DNA of 37,353 nt from Planctomycetota bacterium (GTDB taxonomy: Bacteria > Planctomycetota > Phycisphaerae > Phycisphaerales > SM1A02), in NCBI GenBank assembly GCA_003671075.1, contig QWPT01000027.1, positions 1 to 37,353 of the forward strand, in the 5' to 3' direction. The translations under genes and the position numbers were made by a program. The notes beneath the pieces are model-generated. The model saw only the letters and a program-made list of their open reading frames with translations, made no database searches and was not told where the DNA came from. Shown here piece after piece: positions 8,016 to 16,748 of the stretch. Numbering within the stretch: the first letter of the stretch is position 1; every line of letters starts with the position of its first letter.

Positions 8016-9464
8016 ATGTCGGTTCAAGAATGCTCATGCGAAAAATCATGCGGGGATCCGTCAGCACGCCCCGTTCAAAAAGCACGCGTTCAGCGTGCGC
8101 AACTCGTGATGCGTGAGGCGGAGTCGCGCGCGTCGGCTGTCGTTTCCATGCCCGATTTCACGCGCGTCTCGAAGCATGAGTTTCGAAAAACGGCCACGCG
8201 TGCTGATCGCATGGCGGTCACGGCGAAATCCATCCGCGCGCAACTGCAGGCGGCAGATTGCCAGAGCTCGCAGCTCGCGGGAGAGCGCGTGCATGATCCT
8301 TCGCACGATGTGATGCACGAGCCTTCGCATGACGTGATGCCTGCGCCGCAGCCCGCGCCGCCGATCACGCCCGTGGATGGATTGCGCGTACCGCTTGGCG
8401 ACGCTGATTCTGGCGGCGTGTCGGGCGGATTGCTGTGTGGTGTTCTGCACGAGATCTGCGGAATTTGTATGCCGGTTCGTCGGCGAGACGGCGCGCAAGA
8501 TGGCGCGCAAGACGGCGCGCAAGACGGCGCGCAAGATGGCCCGCAAGTCCGTGGCGATGAGTGGATTGTTCCGTTTGGATGTTTGCTGCACATTTTGCAA
8601 TGCATCAGAAGCGGTGGCTTTGTGCATCGGAGCAACCGCAAGATCGACGGTCCAATCGGGCGTATGAAGACAAGCGTGCAGCAGGGCACGCGAAATCTTT
8701 CTGTGCTACTTGAGCGTGGTATTGCCTGGATTGGTGACAAGGTGCATCCGCATCCCAATGCGTTGCGCGACGATCCTGGTCAAGGATTTTTCGAGGGAGA
8801 ACCCGACGCTCTTTTGACGCAGTCGGTCTTCATTGGCGATGCGTCTGACTCGCGCGCTGCCTGCGGTCAACGGCCGTCGCGTTCGGGTGTTCGTAGTGGT
8901 CGCGACGATGCTTTGTATGCGCGCGTTTGCAATCGAGTGTGGTGCGTCGAGCAGGCGCTTCGTCTTGGCGGCGCAGGGGTGGTGATCGTGGACGGTTCGG
9001 GCTTCGATTCAATGGCATGGCGCCGGCTGCAGCTGGCCATATTGGAGTCGTCGAAGGATTCGTCGTTGTGGCCATGTTCTGGTGGGGCATGCTCGCAATG
9101 GGGAGCCAAGCCGCTCGTGCTCGTGGTCACTGCGCCTTGCGCAGCGGGGGGATTGCGTGCCCGTGGCTGCTCGGCCAGCACGCGATGGAGCGTGCATCCG
9201 GCGCGGGGAGGTGATTTTTGTTGGCGTATGACACTCAAAGCGATGCGGGGAAACGCGTTTCGTGTCCATGACGATGACCGCGAGCGCGCGTGCGCGGACG
9301 CGCGGTCGCTTCTCGAGTCTGGCGCGCTGTGCATCGATATCGCTCGACCACGGGCGAGTCGATTTGCCCAAGTGTGGGCTGATCTGTCCGATCGAATGGC
9401 GGAGGCAATCCACGATGAATCTATTCATGAAGGGCCCGCACAGTGCGGCACGCTGGCCGCATGA
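8016..9464 (+). CDS. imuA: ImuA-like mutasome protein (RecA-related, no Walker A)
   Basis: ImuA proteins are RecA/SulA-like partners of ImuB and DnaE2 in SOS-induced error-prone lesion bypass. Family features seen here are the LCGVLHEICG block (about residues 137-150), AWIGDKVHPHP (about 236-246), VWCVEQALRLGGAGVVIVDG, RRLQLAILE, and a late TRWSVHPA segment. I find no Walker A motif, as is usual for ImuA. At 482 residues it is far longer than typical ImuA (roughly 200-300). The extra length is a long N-terminal region with a duplicated PSHDVM unit, plus five DGAQ-type repeats at residues 158-177 right after the HEICG block. The start at 8016 has a good Shine-Dalgarno (AAGGGAG, 7 nt spacer). 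The stop overlaps the imuB start as ATGA. Confidence 0.85.
   Translation: MSVQECSCEKSCGDPSARPVQKARVQRAQLVMREAESRASAVVSMPDFTRVSKHEFRKTATRADRMAVTAKSIRAQLQAADCQSSQLAGERVHDPSHDVMHEPSHDVMPAPQPAPPITPVDGLRVPLGDADSGGVSGGLLCGVLHEICGICMPVRRRDGAQDGAQDGAQDGAQDGPQVRGDEWIVPFGCLLHILQCIRSGGFVHRSNRKIDGPIGRMKTSVQQGTRNLSVLLERGIAWIGDKVHPHPNALRDDPGQGFFEGEPDALLTQSVFIGDASDSRAACGQRPSRSGVRSGRDDALYARVCNRVWCVEQALRLGGAGVVIVDGSGFDSMAWRRLQLAILESSKDSSLWPCSGGACSQWGAKPLVLVVTAPCAAGGLRARGCSASTRWSVHPARGGDFCWRMTLKAMRGNAFRVHDDDRERACADARSLLESGALCIDIARPRASRFAQVWADLSDRMAEAIHDESIHEGPAQCGTLAA
8487..8546 (+). repeat. Five 12-bp in-frame repeats in imuA
   Basis: Five copies of GA(C/T)GGCGCGCAA encode consecutive DGAQ units (the last is DGPQ). 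The repeat interrupts the conserved part of the protein, between the HEICG block and the WIVPFG segment. Confidence 0.92.
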
Positions 9465-11797
9465 CCAGATCGAATCCATCATCAGCCACGGGGATCTCGA
9501 CGCCGTCGCCTGATCGACAGTCACGGTTTCTGGCCGTGTGTTTTCCACATTGGATCGTCGATCTTGAGCGTGCATTGTTGCGGCGTGCGTTCGTGCATCT
9601 TGGTGAGCCTCTCGATGGAGCGCTGGCGATTCCCTTCCTCGTTGTCGAGGAGCGCAATCGGGTGCATCATGTACTTGGATGTTGTGAACTCGCGCAGGCC
9701 GTGGGCGTGTACGCGGGCATGACGACAAGTCAGGCGCAAGCAATATGTCCGCAGCAACAAACACCCGAAGCAGTGCGCGCCGGCGTGCTGTTGGAGCGTC
9801 TGCGTGGACAGCAGGGGCGGTACGGACGGATCGTTTCTTGCAGCGACCGGATGTTGGCCGTTCATTGGGATGCGCCGATGGCGGCACGCGCATTGAAACG
9901 CCTGGCCTTGTGCCTTGAACGCTGGATTCCCGTGGTGTCCATTGATGCGGCGGCCTGCGGGTCGGACGATCAGTCCAGCGGCGGATCCACGCTTATTCTT
10001 GGTGATTTCACTGGGTGTGCGCAGCTGTTTCGTGGCAAACACGCAACAGAGCGGGGTTTGATGCGCAGGGTCGCGGCATCGTTTGCGCGCAGGGGATTTC
10101 GCACCCAGATCGCAACGGCGTCCACAGTTGGTGGCGCAGCGGCAATGGCTCGATGGATGGCGCGATGGATGATGGGATCGATGGCGCGCGGAACGGCGCG
10201 CGTGCCGCAACCACCGACGCTGCATTGCTCGTCGTCGGACTGTTGCGTCGCTATCCCGCGAGGAAGCGAGCTGCAATATCTCGAGTCGCTTCCGATCGAG
10301 GCGTTGCGTATCTCGGCAGCGTCTGCCGCAGCGCTTCGAAGTGTCGAGGTCGAACGCGTCGGTCAATTCGCGAAGCTTGGTCGCCAAGGTGCTGCGGCGC
10401 GCCTTTCTGGACGCGACGAACATGCAGGAGGCGCGTCGACGCCCGCGCTCGTGCCCATGCCCGCGCTCACGCCGCGCCGACGCGCGCGTTCACGCGATGA
10501 AACGCCGTCGCTTTTCGACATCGAACCGCATGAAGTTGACGCGCGGCCTCGACGCTCTGTGTCGCGATCGACCGAGGATGTATTGCTCAGGCTCGATCAG
10601 GCGCTCGGCGTTGTCGACGAGACGCTGGTCGCGCTTCGCACGCGTGAGCCTGTCATTTTTTCGCGTGTGTTCGACGGGCCGTGCAGCCGAATGGAAACGC
10701 TGTTTGCTGCGTGCGGTGAACTCATCGAGCGGATGGCGGCCATGCTGCAGGCGCGTCGCGAAGGTTTGCGCTACGCGGTGTGGATCTTCAGGCATGCGCA
10801 GTTGCCGGCGGATCTGTCGACCGATCAAACGGATTCGGCGGATCTATCGGCACAGACGCGCGAGTCACGCATCGACCTTCGACTCGCCAGACCAAGTGCC
10901 CGTCGCGTCCACCTCTGGACCGTTCTTCGCACGCGGCTCGAAAATTTGCCGCTCGACCACGGTGTCGAGTCGATCGAATGTAGGGTCGAGCAGGCGGTGC
11001 GGCTGCGATTTCGGCAAGCGCAACTTTTGGCTGGCCACAACGGCGTATCGGCGTCTACCGCAAATTCGCGCCGAGCAGAGTGGATCGATCTTGTGACATC
11101 TCGCCTTGGTTCTTCCGTCCTTGGTTCGTCCGTCCTTGGTTCTTCCGTCCGTGGTTTGTCCGTCCGTGGTTTGTCCGTCCTTGGTTCGTCCTGCTCCGCA
11201 TCCGCAATCGAACTCCACTCGACTGTCGTCGACGGTGGATCGCGGCAGCCTCATGCGTACTTTTCGCGGGGCGAACGCGCGCGCATCGTTGGTGGAACCG
11301 TGGATGATCCCGTGCGTGGAACCGTGGTTAACCCCGTGGCTGATCCCGTGGCTGATCCCGGGGCTGATCCCGTGCGAAACTCCATGCGCGAATGCTCTGC
11401 CGCGGAAAAAATTTCCGAGCAAGTCGCAGAGGCAATCGCCACGCGTACCCGTTGGACATCTCATGGCTCCTGCACCGTGGCTTGGCTTGATTGGCGAGGG
11501 ACGCGCTGGCCGCTGCGCGCCGTCGATGGGTGGGAGCGGATGTCGGTTGCTTGGTGGTCGGACAACGCTCACCGAGAATCAGACGAACCTGCGTCTGGCC
11601 GCGTCTACTCGCGCCTGCAGATTGGCGATGGCCTCTGGCTGTTCGTGCAATGGCCAGCGCATCTGGGCAAGCGGCAGGTAGATCGAGCTTGTCAGCCGCG
11701 ATCGGATCTTGTCCTCGAGGCGAGCGATTGGATTGCCGACGCAGCCGCGGTCATCGAACAAGGTGTCGAGCTGACGGTGCTTGGGGCGTGGGGGTGA
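9461..11797 (+). CDS. imuB: ImuB, catalytically dead Y-family polymerase-like protein
   Basis: ImuB bridges DnaE2 to the sliding clamp and ImuA; known ImuB proteins lack polymerase activity. Here the first catalytic motif is changed (Cys27 and Pro29 where polymerases have Asp) and the SIDE motif reads S-I-D162-A163, so catalytic Glu is lost. Family features include DFTGCAQLFRGK, LPIEALRIS, and a C-terminal part with WERMSVAWW and LWLFVQWP. At 778 residues it is much longer than usual ImuB (around 500). Inserts lie at about residues 325-375 (with the clamp-motif-like TPSLFD, 348-353), 549-577 (LGSSV repeats) and 611-640 (DPVA-type repeats). The start ATG at 9461 overlaps the imuA stop (ATGA), implying coupling; a GTG at 9443 is in frame but less likely. 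Confidence 0.88.
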   Translation: MTRSNPSSATGISTPSPDRQSRFLAVCFPHWIVDLERALLRRAFVHLGEPLDGALAIPFLVVEERNRVHHVLGCCELAQAVGVYAGMTTSQAQAICPQQQTPEAVRAGVLLERLRGQQGRYGRIVSCSDRMLAVHWDAPMAARALKRLALCLERWIPVVSIDAAACGSDDQSSGGSTLILGDFTGCAQLFRGKHATERGLMRRVAASFARRGFRTQIATASTVGGAAAMARWMARWMMGSMARGTARVPQPPTLHCSSSDCCVAIPRGSELQYLESLPIEALRISAASAAALRSVEVERVGQFAKLGRQGAAARLSGRDEHAGGASTPALVPMPALTPRRRARSRDETPSLFDIEPHEVDARPRRSVSRSTEDVLLRLDQALGVVDETLVALRTREPVIFSRVFDGPCSRMETLFAACGELIERMAAMLQARREGLRYAVWIFRHAQLPADLSTDQTDSADLSAQTRESRIDLRLARPSARRVHLWTVLRTRLENLPLDHGVESIECRVEQAVRLRFRQAQLLAGHNGVSASTANSRRAEWIDLVTSRLGSSVLGSSVLGSSVRGLSVRGLSVLGSSCSASAIELHSTVVDGGSRQPHAYFSRGERARIVGGTVDDPVRGTVVNPVADPVADPGADPVRNSMRECSAAEKISEQVAEAIATRTRWTSHGSCTVAWLDWRGTRWPLRAVDGWERMSVAWWSDNAHRESDEPASGRVYSRLQIGDGLWLFVQWPAHLGKRQVDRACQPRSDLVLEASDWIADAAAVIEQGVELTVLGAWG
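11105..11191 (+). repeat. 15-bp in-frame tandem repeat in imuB
   Basis: Nearly six copies of CTTGGTTCTTCCGTC (variants CGTGGTTTGTCCGTC) encode LGSSV/RGLSV units in the C-terminal half of ImuB. Confidence 0.92.
11291..11376 (+). repeat. 12-bp in-frame repeat region in imuB
   Basis: Degenerate copies of GTGGCTGATCCC and related GTG(C/G)NTGGAACC units encode a DPV/TVV/ADPVADP low-complexity stretch. Confidence 0.75.
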
Positions 11798-11802
11798 GGA
11801 CG

Positions 11803-14800
11803 ATGGACGAGACTACCCACTCCAACTCTGCTGCACACTCCGGCCTTCATCAGGCCTCGGCGAACTTGGCCGCAAACGGTTCGAGCTCGTCGGCGCGATC
11901 GTCGGCGCGTGCGTGGGGCGAACTCATTGTTCAAAGTAATCACACCTTTCTCGGGGGCGCGAGTCATCCCGAGGAACTGGTGAAAGAGGCGGCGCGCCTC
12001 GGTCACGCCGGCATTGCGCTGACCGATGTTCAGACGGTTGGCGGCGCGGTGCGTGCACATGTTGCCGCGCGCGCCAGCCCTGGAATCCGTCTAGCGCAAG
12101 GCGCGCGCATCAGCCTGGACATCGTGCAGGGGCATGATCCGTCGCATGATTCACCGCATGATTCGTCGCATGCACCACCGCAGATCGAGCTCGCGCTTTA
12201 CGCCAGTGACCGCGACTCGTGGGGCGCGCTTTGCCGTTTGTTGAGTCATCGGCTGCCCGATGGCGGAGGTGTCGAGCGTCGTCCGCGTGCGCGGCTTGTG
12301 CATGATCTTGTGGCGATGCTGAGCGACCATCCTGGGGGAAAGGGCCTGCTTGCCGTGTTGATTGCGCCGCGGGTTCCGTCGCAGTCGTTTCTCGAGGCGG
12401 CTGAGGGGTTGTCGCGGATCATGCCCGATCGCATGGCCGTTGCCATGCGGCGCGTTGATGAGCCGGAAGGTGTTGTCGATGCGGAGCGCGCACACACGCT
12501 TGCTCGAGCGCTCGGATTGCCTGTCGCCGCAACGAGCGATGTCCGCATGCACCATGCGTCGCGCAGGGAGTTGCTCGATACCGTCACTTGCATCGGTGCC
12601 GGCGTGGCGATTCAGCGGGCGGGGCGGCTGGTCGCGCCCAACGCTGAGCGGCGGTTGCGGCGGCCCGAGGAGATCTTTCGTCGTTACCGCGATTGCCCCG
12701 AGGCGCTCGACACCGCGTGGCGCTTCATCGACCGCGCAGCGCAGTTCTCGCTGGCCGAGTTGCGCTACCAATATCCCGACGAGGTCGTGCCTCTCGATCG
12801 GCGGGAGCAGGGGTGGACCGCGATGACGCATCTCAAGGAGGTCACATGGAAGGGCGCGCGCGAACGCTATCCGCGCGGCGTGCCCGAGAAGGTCGTGCGG
12901 CAGTTCGAGCATGAGTTCGCCATCATTGCCGATCTCGGCTATGCGCCGTACTTTCTCACTGTTCACGAGATCGTCGCTTTCGCGCGCGCGCGCGGCATTC
13001 TTTGCCAAGGTCGCGGCGCCGCGGCCAATAGCGCGGTCTGCTTCGCACTCGGCGTGACGGCGGTCGATCCCGAGCGCGTCGACATGCTCTTCGAGCGTTT
13101 CGTGAGCCGCGAGCGCAATGAGCCGCCCGACATCGATATCGATTTCGAGCATGAGCGCCGCGAGGAGGTCATCCAGCACATCTATGCGAAGTACGGCCGC
13201 GAGCGGGCGGCGCTGGTGTGCGAAGTCATTTGCTACCGAGGTCGCAGCGCGGTTCGCGATGTCGGCAAGGCTCTCGGCATCGCGCCCGATGCGGTCGAGC
13301 GTCTTGCGGCGGAGGTCGACCGCTGGGGAGGCGGCGGGCTCGGTACCCGCGACGACATTACAGAGGAGCGCGCCGACGATGGGCCGCGCCCCTCTAACGC
13401 CGCCCTTCCCTTACGCGCGGCCCTTTCCTTACGCGCGGCGGGGCGCATGCGCTCCGCCGGCCTCGATCCTTCTGCGCCCATGGTCATCCGCTACGCGCAG
13501 CTCGTCGACGAGATTCTCGGCTTTCCCCGCCATCGCTCGCAACATGTCGGCGGATTCGTCATCTCGCGCGGGCCGCTGGTGGAGACCGTTCCCATCGAGA
13601 ACGCCGCGATGCACGACCGCACCATGATCGAGTGGGACAAGGACGACATCGACGCTTTGGGCATGCTCAAGATTGATGTGCTCTCGCTGGGCATGCTCAC
13701 CGCGATTCGCAAGACGATCGATCTGGTGAACGGTGACCGAGCCGCGATTGCAGCAGGCGCCTCTGCGTTTCGGTCGCCCGACGCGCCGCCAGTGCGCGCG
13801 GATCTGCGGACGGTGAGTCCGCCGGCGGTCGCAGCGAGCGCTGCTCAGTCGTTGGTTGCTCCTGCGCTCACGCCCACTCCTGCGCTCACGCCGCTGCGCT
13901 TTCACGCGATTCCCGCCGAGGATCCGGCGACCTACGACATGATCTGTCAGGCCGACACCATTGGCGTGTTTCAGATCGAGTCGCGCGCGCAGATGTCGAT
14001 GCTGCCCCGGCTGCGTCCGCGCTGTTTCTACGACCTTGTCATCGAGGTCGCGCTCGTCCGCCCCGGGCCAATTCAGGGAGACATGGTCCATCCGTATCTG
14101 CGCCGACGCAACGGCGAAGAGCCGATTCACTATCCCGACGAAGCCATTGGCAAGGTGCTCAGAAAGACGCTCGGCGTGCCGCTCTTTCAGGAGCAGGCGA
14201 TGGCGCTCGCGATTGTTGCGGCAGGCTTTACCCCCGGCCAGGCCGACGAACTGCGCCGAGCGATCGCCGCGTGGAAGCGTCAGGGAAATCGCATCGCTCA
14301 ATTTGGCGACGCACTCAAGAGCGGCATGGCGGCGCGCGGCTACACGAGTAAATTCGCTTCACAGGTCTTCGAGCAGATCAAGGGATTCTCCGGCTACGGC
14401 TTTCCCGAGTCGCACGCGGCGAGCTTCGCGCTGTTGGTCTATGCGAGCGCGTGGCTCAAACGCCACCATCCCGCAGCGTTCGCCGCCGCGCTGCTCAACA
14501 GTCAACCGTTGGGTTTCTACGCGCCCGCGCAGATCCTTCGTGATGCAGCCGATCACGGCGTCGCGGTGCGCGCGATCGATGTGCACTGCTCAAGATGGGA
14601 TGCGACACTTGAACGGGGAATTGATCTTGCGCGTGATCTTGCGCGTGATCCCGCCGCCCATCATGCCATCCCAGCATCCACGGTTGCGCGATCCTCCTCG
14701 AGTTCCTGTCGTCGTAGTCAGCTCCAGATCGACGAGGAATCTCTTCGTCTGCATGCCCGCCATCCGCATGTCCGTCACGGCGCGGGCGTCATTGAGGCAT

Positions 14801-15870
14801 GGGATGCGTGTCGGGATGCGTGTCGGGACGCGCGTCGGGACGCGCGTCAGGATGCGCGTTGGATTGTGCTTGGCGGCGTGGACAGGCGGGGGATAGACCG
14901 TCCAGACGCGTCCATTCCCGCGTCAATCTCTACTGCAATCCCCGGCGTGTTTGGACGGTTGCATGCTCGTGGGCGCAGTGTGGCCGACGCCGCTGCGCCT
15001 GCATCGAATCCCGAGCAACAGCCACTTTGTGCGCCCTCGTCCTCGCGGTCCCCATCGCCATCGCATGACGCCGCGGTGGACGATGTGCATGTTCCTTCAC
15101 AGCCGGCGATCCGCCTCGGCCTGCGCATGATTCGAGGTCTTGATGTCGAGGAGGCGCATCGCATCGTCGACGCGGTTGCTCGTCATGGTGCGTTCCGGCG
15201 GATGAGCGACCTTCAACAGGCGGCAAGCGTGAGCGTGGCATCGCTGCGTCGCCTTGCCGGCGCCGATGCATTCACCTCGATGGGCCTTGATCGCCAGCAA
15301 GCCTCCTGGCAGATTCTCGCCTTGCGCGATCGCGAGCGTCCGCTCTGGTCCTTCTCCGCCACCAGTTGCGATATCGCCGCATCTCCCGCGCCCGACGCGC
15401 CCGAAATCGAGCAGCACCTTCCGGCCGTCGCGGAACTTGCCGACATTGCCAAGGATTTCGACGCGACCGGCGTCACGCTCAAACGCCATCCGATTGCCTG
15501 TATCCGCGAACGCCTTGATCGCGCGCGCGCCGTGGCGTGCTCTTGGCTGCGCGATGAGGCGCGATGTCCTACGGGGAGCATCGTTCTGGTTGCGGGTCTT
15601 GTGCTCGTGCGTCAGCGGCCGTCAACGGCGAAGGGCGTCGTCTTTATGACCATCGAGGACGAGAGTGCGATCGCTAATCTCATCTTCCGTCCAAAGGTCT
15701 ATGAGCGTTTGCGCACGCAGGTCCGGCGGGCGATGGTGGTGTGTGTGCGCGGGCAAGTCGAGCGTCGCGATGGCGTCGTTCATCTGCTGGTGACGAACGC
15801 GAAGGATGTGACCAAGGCGCTTGCGTCCGCGCAGATCCATGCAGTCAGTAAGCCTCGCGACTTTCGCTGA
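11803..15870 (+). CDS. dnaE2: DnaE2, error-prone C-family DNA polymerase
   Basis: DnaE2 is the catalytic polymerase of the ImuA-ImuB-DnaE2 mutasome. The N-terminal PHP domain (SNHTFLGGASHPEEL) carries the DnaE2-type variant of the histidine motif. The catalytic carboxylates are present: Asp443 and Asp445 in PPDIDIDFE, and Asp625 in LKIDVLSLGML. Other hallmarks are GRGAAANS, HRSQHVGGFV, GVFQIESRAQM, VRPGPIQGDM and GYGFPESHAASFA. A C-terminal HhH region (LGLRMIRGL) and an OB fold (about residues 1259-1340) follow. At 1355 residues it exceeds the usual 1030-1100, because of inserts near 111-126, 508-545, 642-695 and a very large one at about 935-1100. The start ATG at 11803 is 5 nt after the imuB stop; an in-frame GTG at 11794 would overlap that stop as GTGA and cannot be excluded. 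Confidence 0.93.
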   Translation: MDETTHSNSAAHSGLHQASANLAANGSSSSARSSARAWGELIVQSNHTFLGGASHPEELVKEAARLGHAGIALTDVQTVGGAVRAHVAARASPGIRLAQGARISLDIVQGHDPSHDSPHDSSHAPPQIELALYASDRDSWGALCRLLSHRLPDGGGVERRPRARLVHDLVAMLSDHPGGKGLLAVLIAPRVPSQSFLEAAEGLSRIMPDRMAVAMRRVDEPEGVVDAERAHTLARALGLPVAATSDVRMHHASRRELLDTVTCIGAGVAIQRAGRLVAPNAERRLRRPEEIFRRYRDCPEALDTAWRFIDRAAQFSLAELRYQYPDEVVPLDRREQGWTAMTHLKEVTWKGARERYPRGVPEKVVRQFEHEFAIIADLGYAPYFLTVHEIVAFARARGILCQGRGAAANSAVCFALGVTAVDPERVDMLFERFVSRERNEPPDIDIDFEHERREEVIQHIYAKYGRERAALVCEVICYRGRSAVRDVGKALGIAPDAVERLAAEVDRWGGGGLGTRDDITEERADDGPRPSNAALPLRAALSLRAAGRMRSAGLDPSAPMVIRYAQLVDEILGFPRHRSQHVGGFVISRGPLVETVPIENAAMHDRTMIEWDKDDIDALGMLKIDVLSLGMLTAIRKTIDLVNGDRAAIAAGASAFRSPDAPPVRADLRTVSPPAVAASAAQSLVAPALTPTPALTPLRFHAIPAEDPATYDMICQADTIGVFQIESRAQMSMLPRLRPRCFYDLVIEVALVRPGPIQGDMVHPYLRRRNGEEPIHYPDEAIGKVLRKTLGVPLFQEQAMALAIVAAGFTPGQADELRRAIAAWKRQGNRIAQFGDALKSGMAARGYTSKFASQVFEQIKGFSGYGFPESHAASFALLVYASAWLKRHHPAAFAAALLNSQPLGFYAPAQILRDAADHGVAVRAIDVHCSRWDATLERGIDLARDLARDPAAHHAIPASTVARSSSSSCRRSQLQIDEESLRLHARHPHVRHGAGVIEAWDACRDACRDARRDARQDARWIVLGGVDRRGIDRPDASIPASISTAIPGVFGRLHARGRSVADAAAPASNPEQQPLCAPSSSRSPSPSHDAAVDDVHVPSQPAIRLGLRMIRGLDVEEAHRIVDAVARHGAFRRMSDLQQAASVSVASLRRLAGADAFTSMGLDRQQASWQILALRDRERPLWSFSATSCDIAASPAPDAPEIEQHLPAVAELADIAKDFDATGVTLKRHPIACIRERLDRARAVACSWLRDEARCPTGSIVLVAGLVLVRQRPSTAKGVVFMTIEDESAIANLIFRPKVYERLRTQVRRAMVVCVRGQVERRDGVVHLLVTNAKDVTKALASAQIHAVSKPRDFR
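12133..12180 (+). repeat. Four 12-bp in-frame repeats in the PHP domain of dnaE2
   Basis: Four copies of CATGAT(T/C)C(A/G)(C/T)CG-type units encode HDPS-HDSP-HDSS-HAPP. The GCATGATCC core is shared with the intergenic array at 25955-26040 and with a duplicated segment in imuA. Confidence 0.88.
14803..14862 (+). repeat. Five 12-bp in-frame repeats in dnaE2
   Basis: Five copies of GA(T/C)GCG(T/C)GTCGG encode DACR-DACR-DARR-DARQ-DARW within the large insert before the HhH region. A separate GATCTTGCGCGT repeat lies nearby at 14623-14652. Confidence 0.9.
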
Positions 15871-15928
15871 AGGTGTCGGCGAACTCACACAGGCGGCTTT
15901 CGCCAAACTTTCGCCAAAGCTAGCCATC

Positions 15929-15965
15929 AAAAAAAGGCAATGGCCGCAGCGGAAAGTGCGGCCAT
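15929..15965 (-). terminator. Rho-independent terminator for the small PEP-CTERM-like gene
   Basis: On the minus strand a 9-bp stem (ATGGCCGCA/TGCGGCCAT, 8-nt loop) is followed by GCC and a run of seven T (15935-15929). It lies about 70 nt after the stop codon at 16038. It also bounds the 3' end of dnaE2, which has no clear terminator of its own. Confidence 0.8.
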
Positions 15966-15987
15966 CGTCTTGGCAAACATTCAAAGT

Positions 15988-16026
15988 TCAGAAGCGGGGG
16001 TCAGAATCGGGGGTCAGAAGCGGGGA
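15988..16026 (+). repeat. Three 13-bp tandem repeats
   Basis: Three adjacent copies of TCAGAA(G/T)CGGGGG lie in the intergenic stretch between dnaE2 and the next gene. They resemble GGGGTCAGA-type sequences that I associate with REP-like elements, but no palindrome or transposase is present, so their nature is open. Confidence 0.6.
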
Positions 16027-16037
16027 GGTCGAAGCCG

Positions 16038-16478
16038 TCAGCGGCGTCGAACGAGCGCAACGCATCCCGCGAGCGCGAGAAGTGCGATCGATCCCGAGCC
16101 AGGAGGGGTGAGGGTGAAGGTTCCACTGCTAGCGAGCATGCTGGTTGTCTGCGCGCCAGTATTAGAAAGGGGCGCGGAAGTAACCCGAGTTGCGGCGAGG
16201 TCGCGTGTGTTCGTTACGAAACTGCCGGATTCGGTGGCGCGCGACTCGTAGTTTTTCGAAGTCGATCGTTGGCGAACTGGTTGGATCGTCGCGAGGGAAC
16301 TGCTGAAGGAACTCACAGGCGGCAAACTGGTGCGGAACTCCGCGGTCGCTTCGCCACTGCTCAAAGCAGGGGCAAAACGGTCGGCGGTGAGATCAAGAAA
16401 GCCAGCAGTGACATGCGACGACGCCAGAAGCGCAGCGACAGTGCCGAGCAGGCAAATGTTGAAAGCGAAATCCTTCAC
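16038..16478 (-). CDS. Small exported protein with PEP-CTERM-like tail
   Basis: This 146-residue protein has an N-terminal signal peptide (hydrophobic LLGTVAALLASS, ending near VTA). Its C-terminus is GTFTLTPPGSGS, a hydrophobic stretch LALAGCVALV and RRR, the three-part arrangement of PEP-CTERM-like sorting signals that lead to removal by an exosortase. The middle is Ser/Thr-rich and not recognised. The start codon is GTG at 16478, chosen because a near-perfect Shine-Dalgarno (GAGGAGG) lies 7 nt upstream. It may share regulation with the next gene to the right, whose tail is similar, but 270 nt separate the two. Confidence 0.75.
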   Translation of the reverse strand: MKDFAFNICLLGTVAALLASSHVTAGFLDLTADRFAPALSSGEATAEFRTSLPPVSSFSSSLATIQPVRQRSTSKNYESRATESGSFVTNTRDLAATRVTSAPLSNTGAQTTSMLASSGTFTLTPPGSGSIALLALAGCVALVRRR

Positions 16479-16748
16479 GGGTCGTCCTCCTCAAGCCACT
16501 TCAAAAACCGTCGGCCCCAATGCCGCGCACACGAGTGCAGGTCTTCGAATTGTTTCCACGATGCATCGATGATTCGTCCACGATGCGTTACAGACGAGAA
16601 GAGAGGGAAAACCCAGCCTCTCTGCGCCTGTTGTGGTCATTTTGTAAAACTCGCGCGGAGTCACAATTGGCGTGTCCGCGCAAGTCCCTTCTCTCAAGTC
16701 GCTTGCATTGCCGCGGCGTCGCGGGTGAAATTTGAAGAATTGAACGCG

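Noticed and set aside
11491-11802. Longer N-terminus for DnaE2
   Set aside because: It would overlap the conserved C-terminus of imuB (WERMSVAWW, LWLFV) in another frame, and DnaE2 homologues start near the PHP domain.
13429-14301. Minus-strand open frame inside dnaE2
   Set aside because: It is antisense to the catalytic core of DnaE2, which has intact motifs. The translated product is not recognisable.
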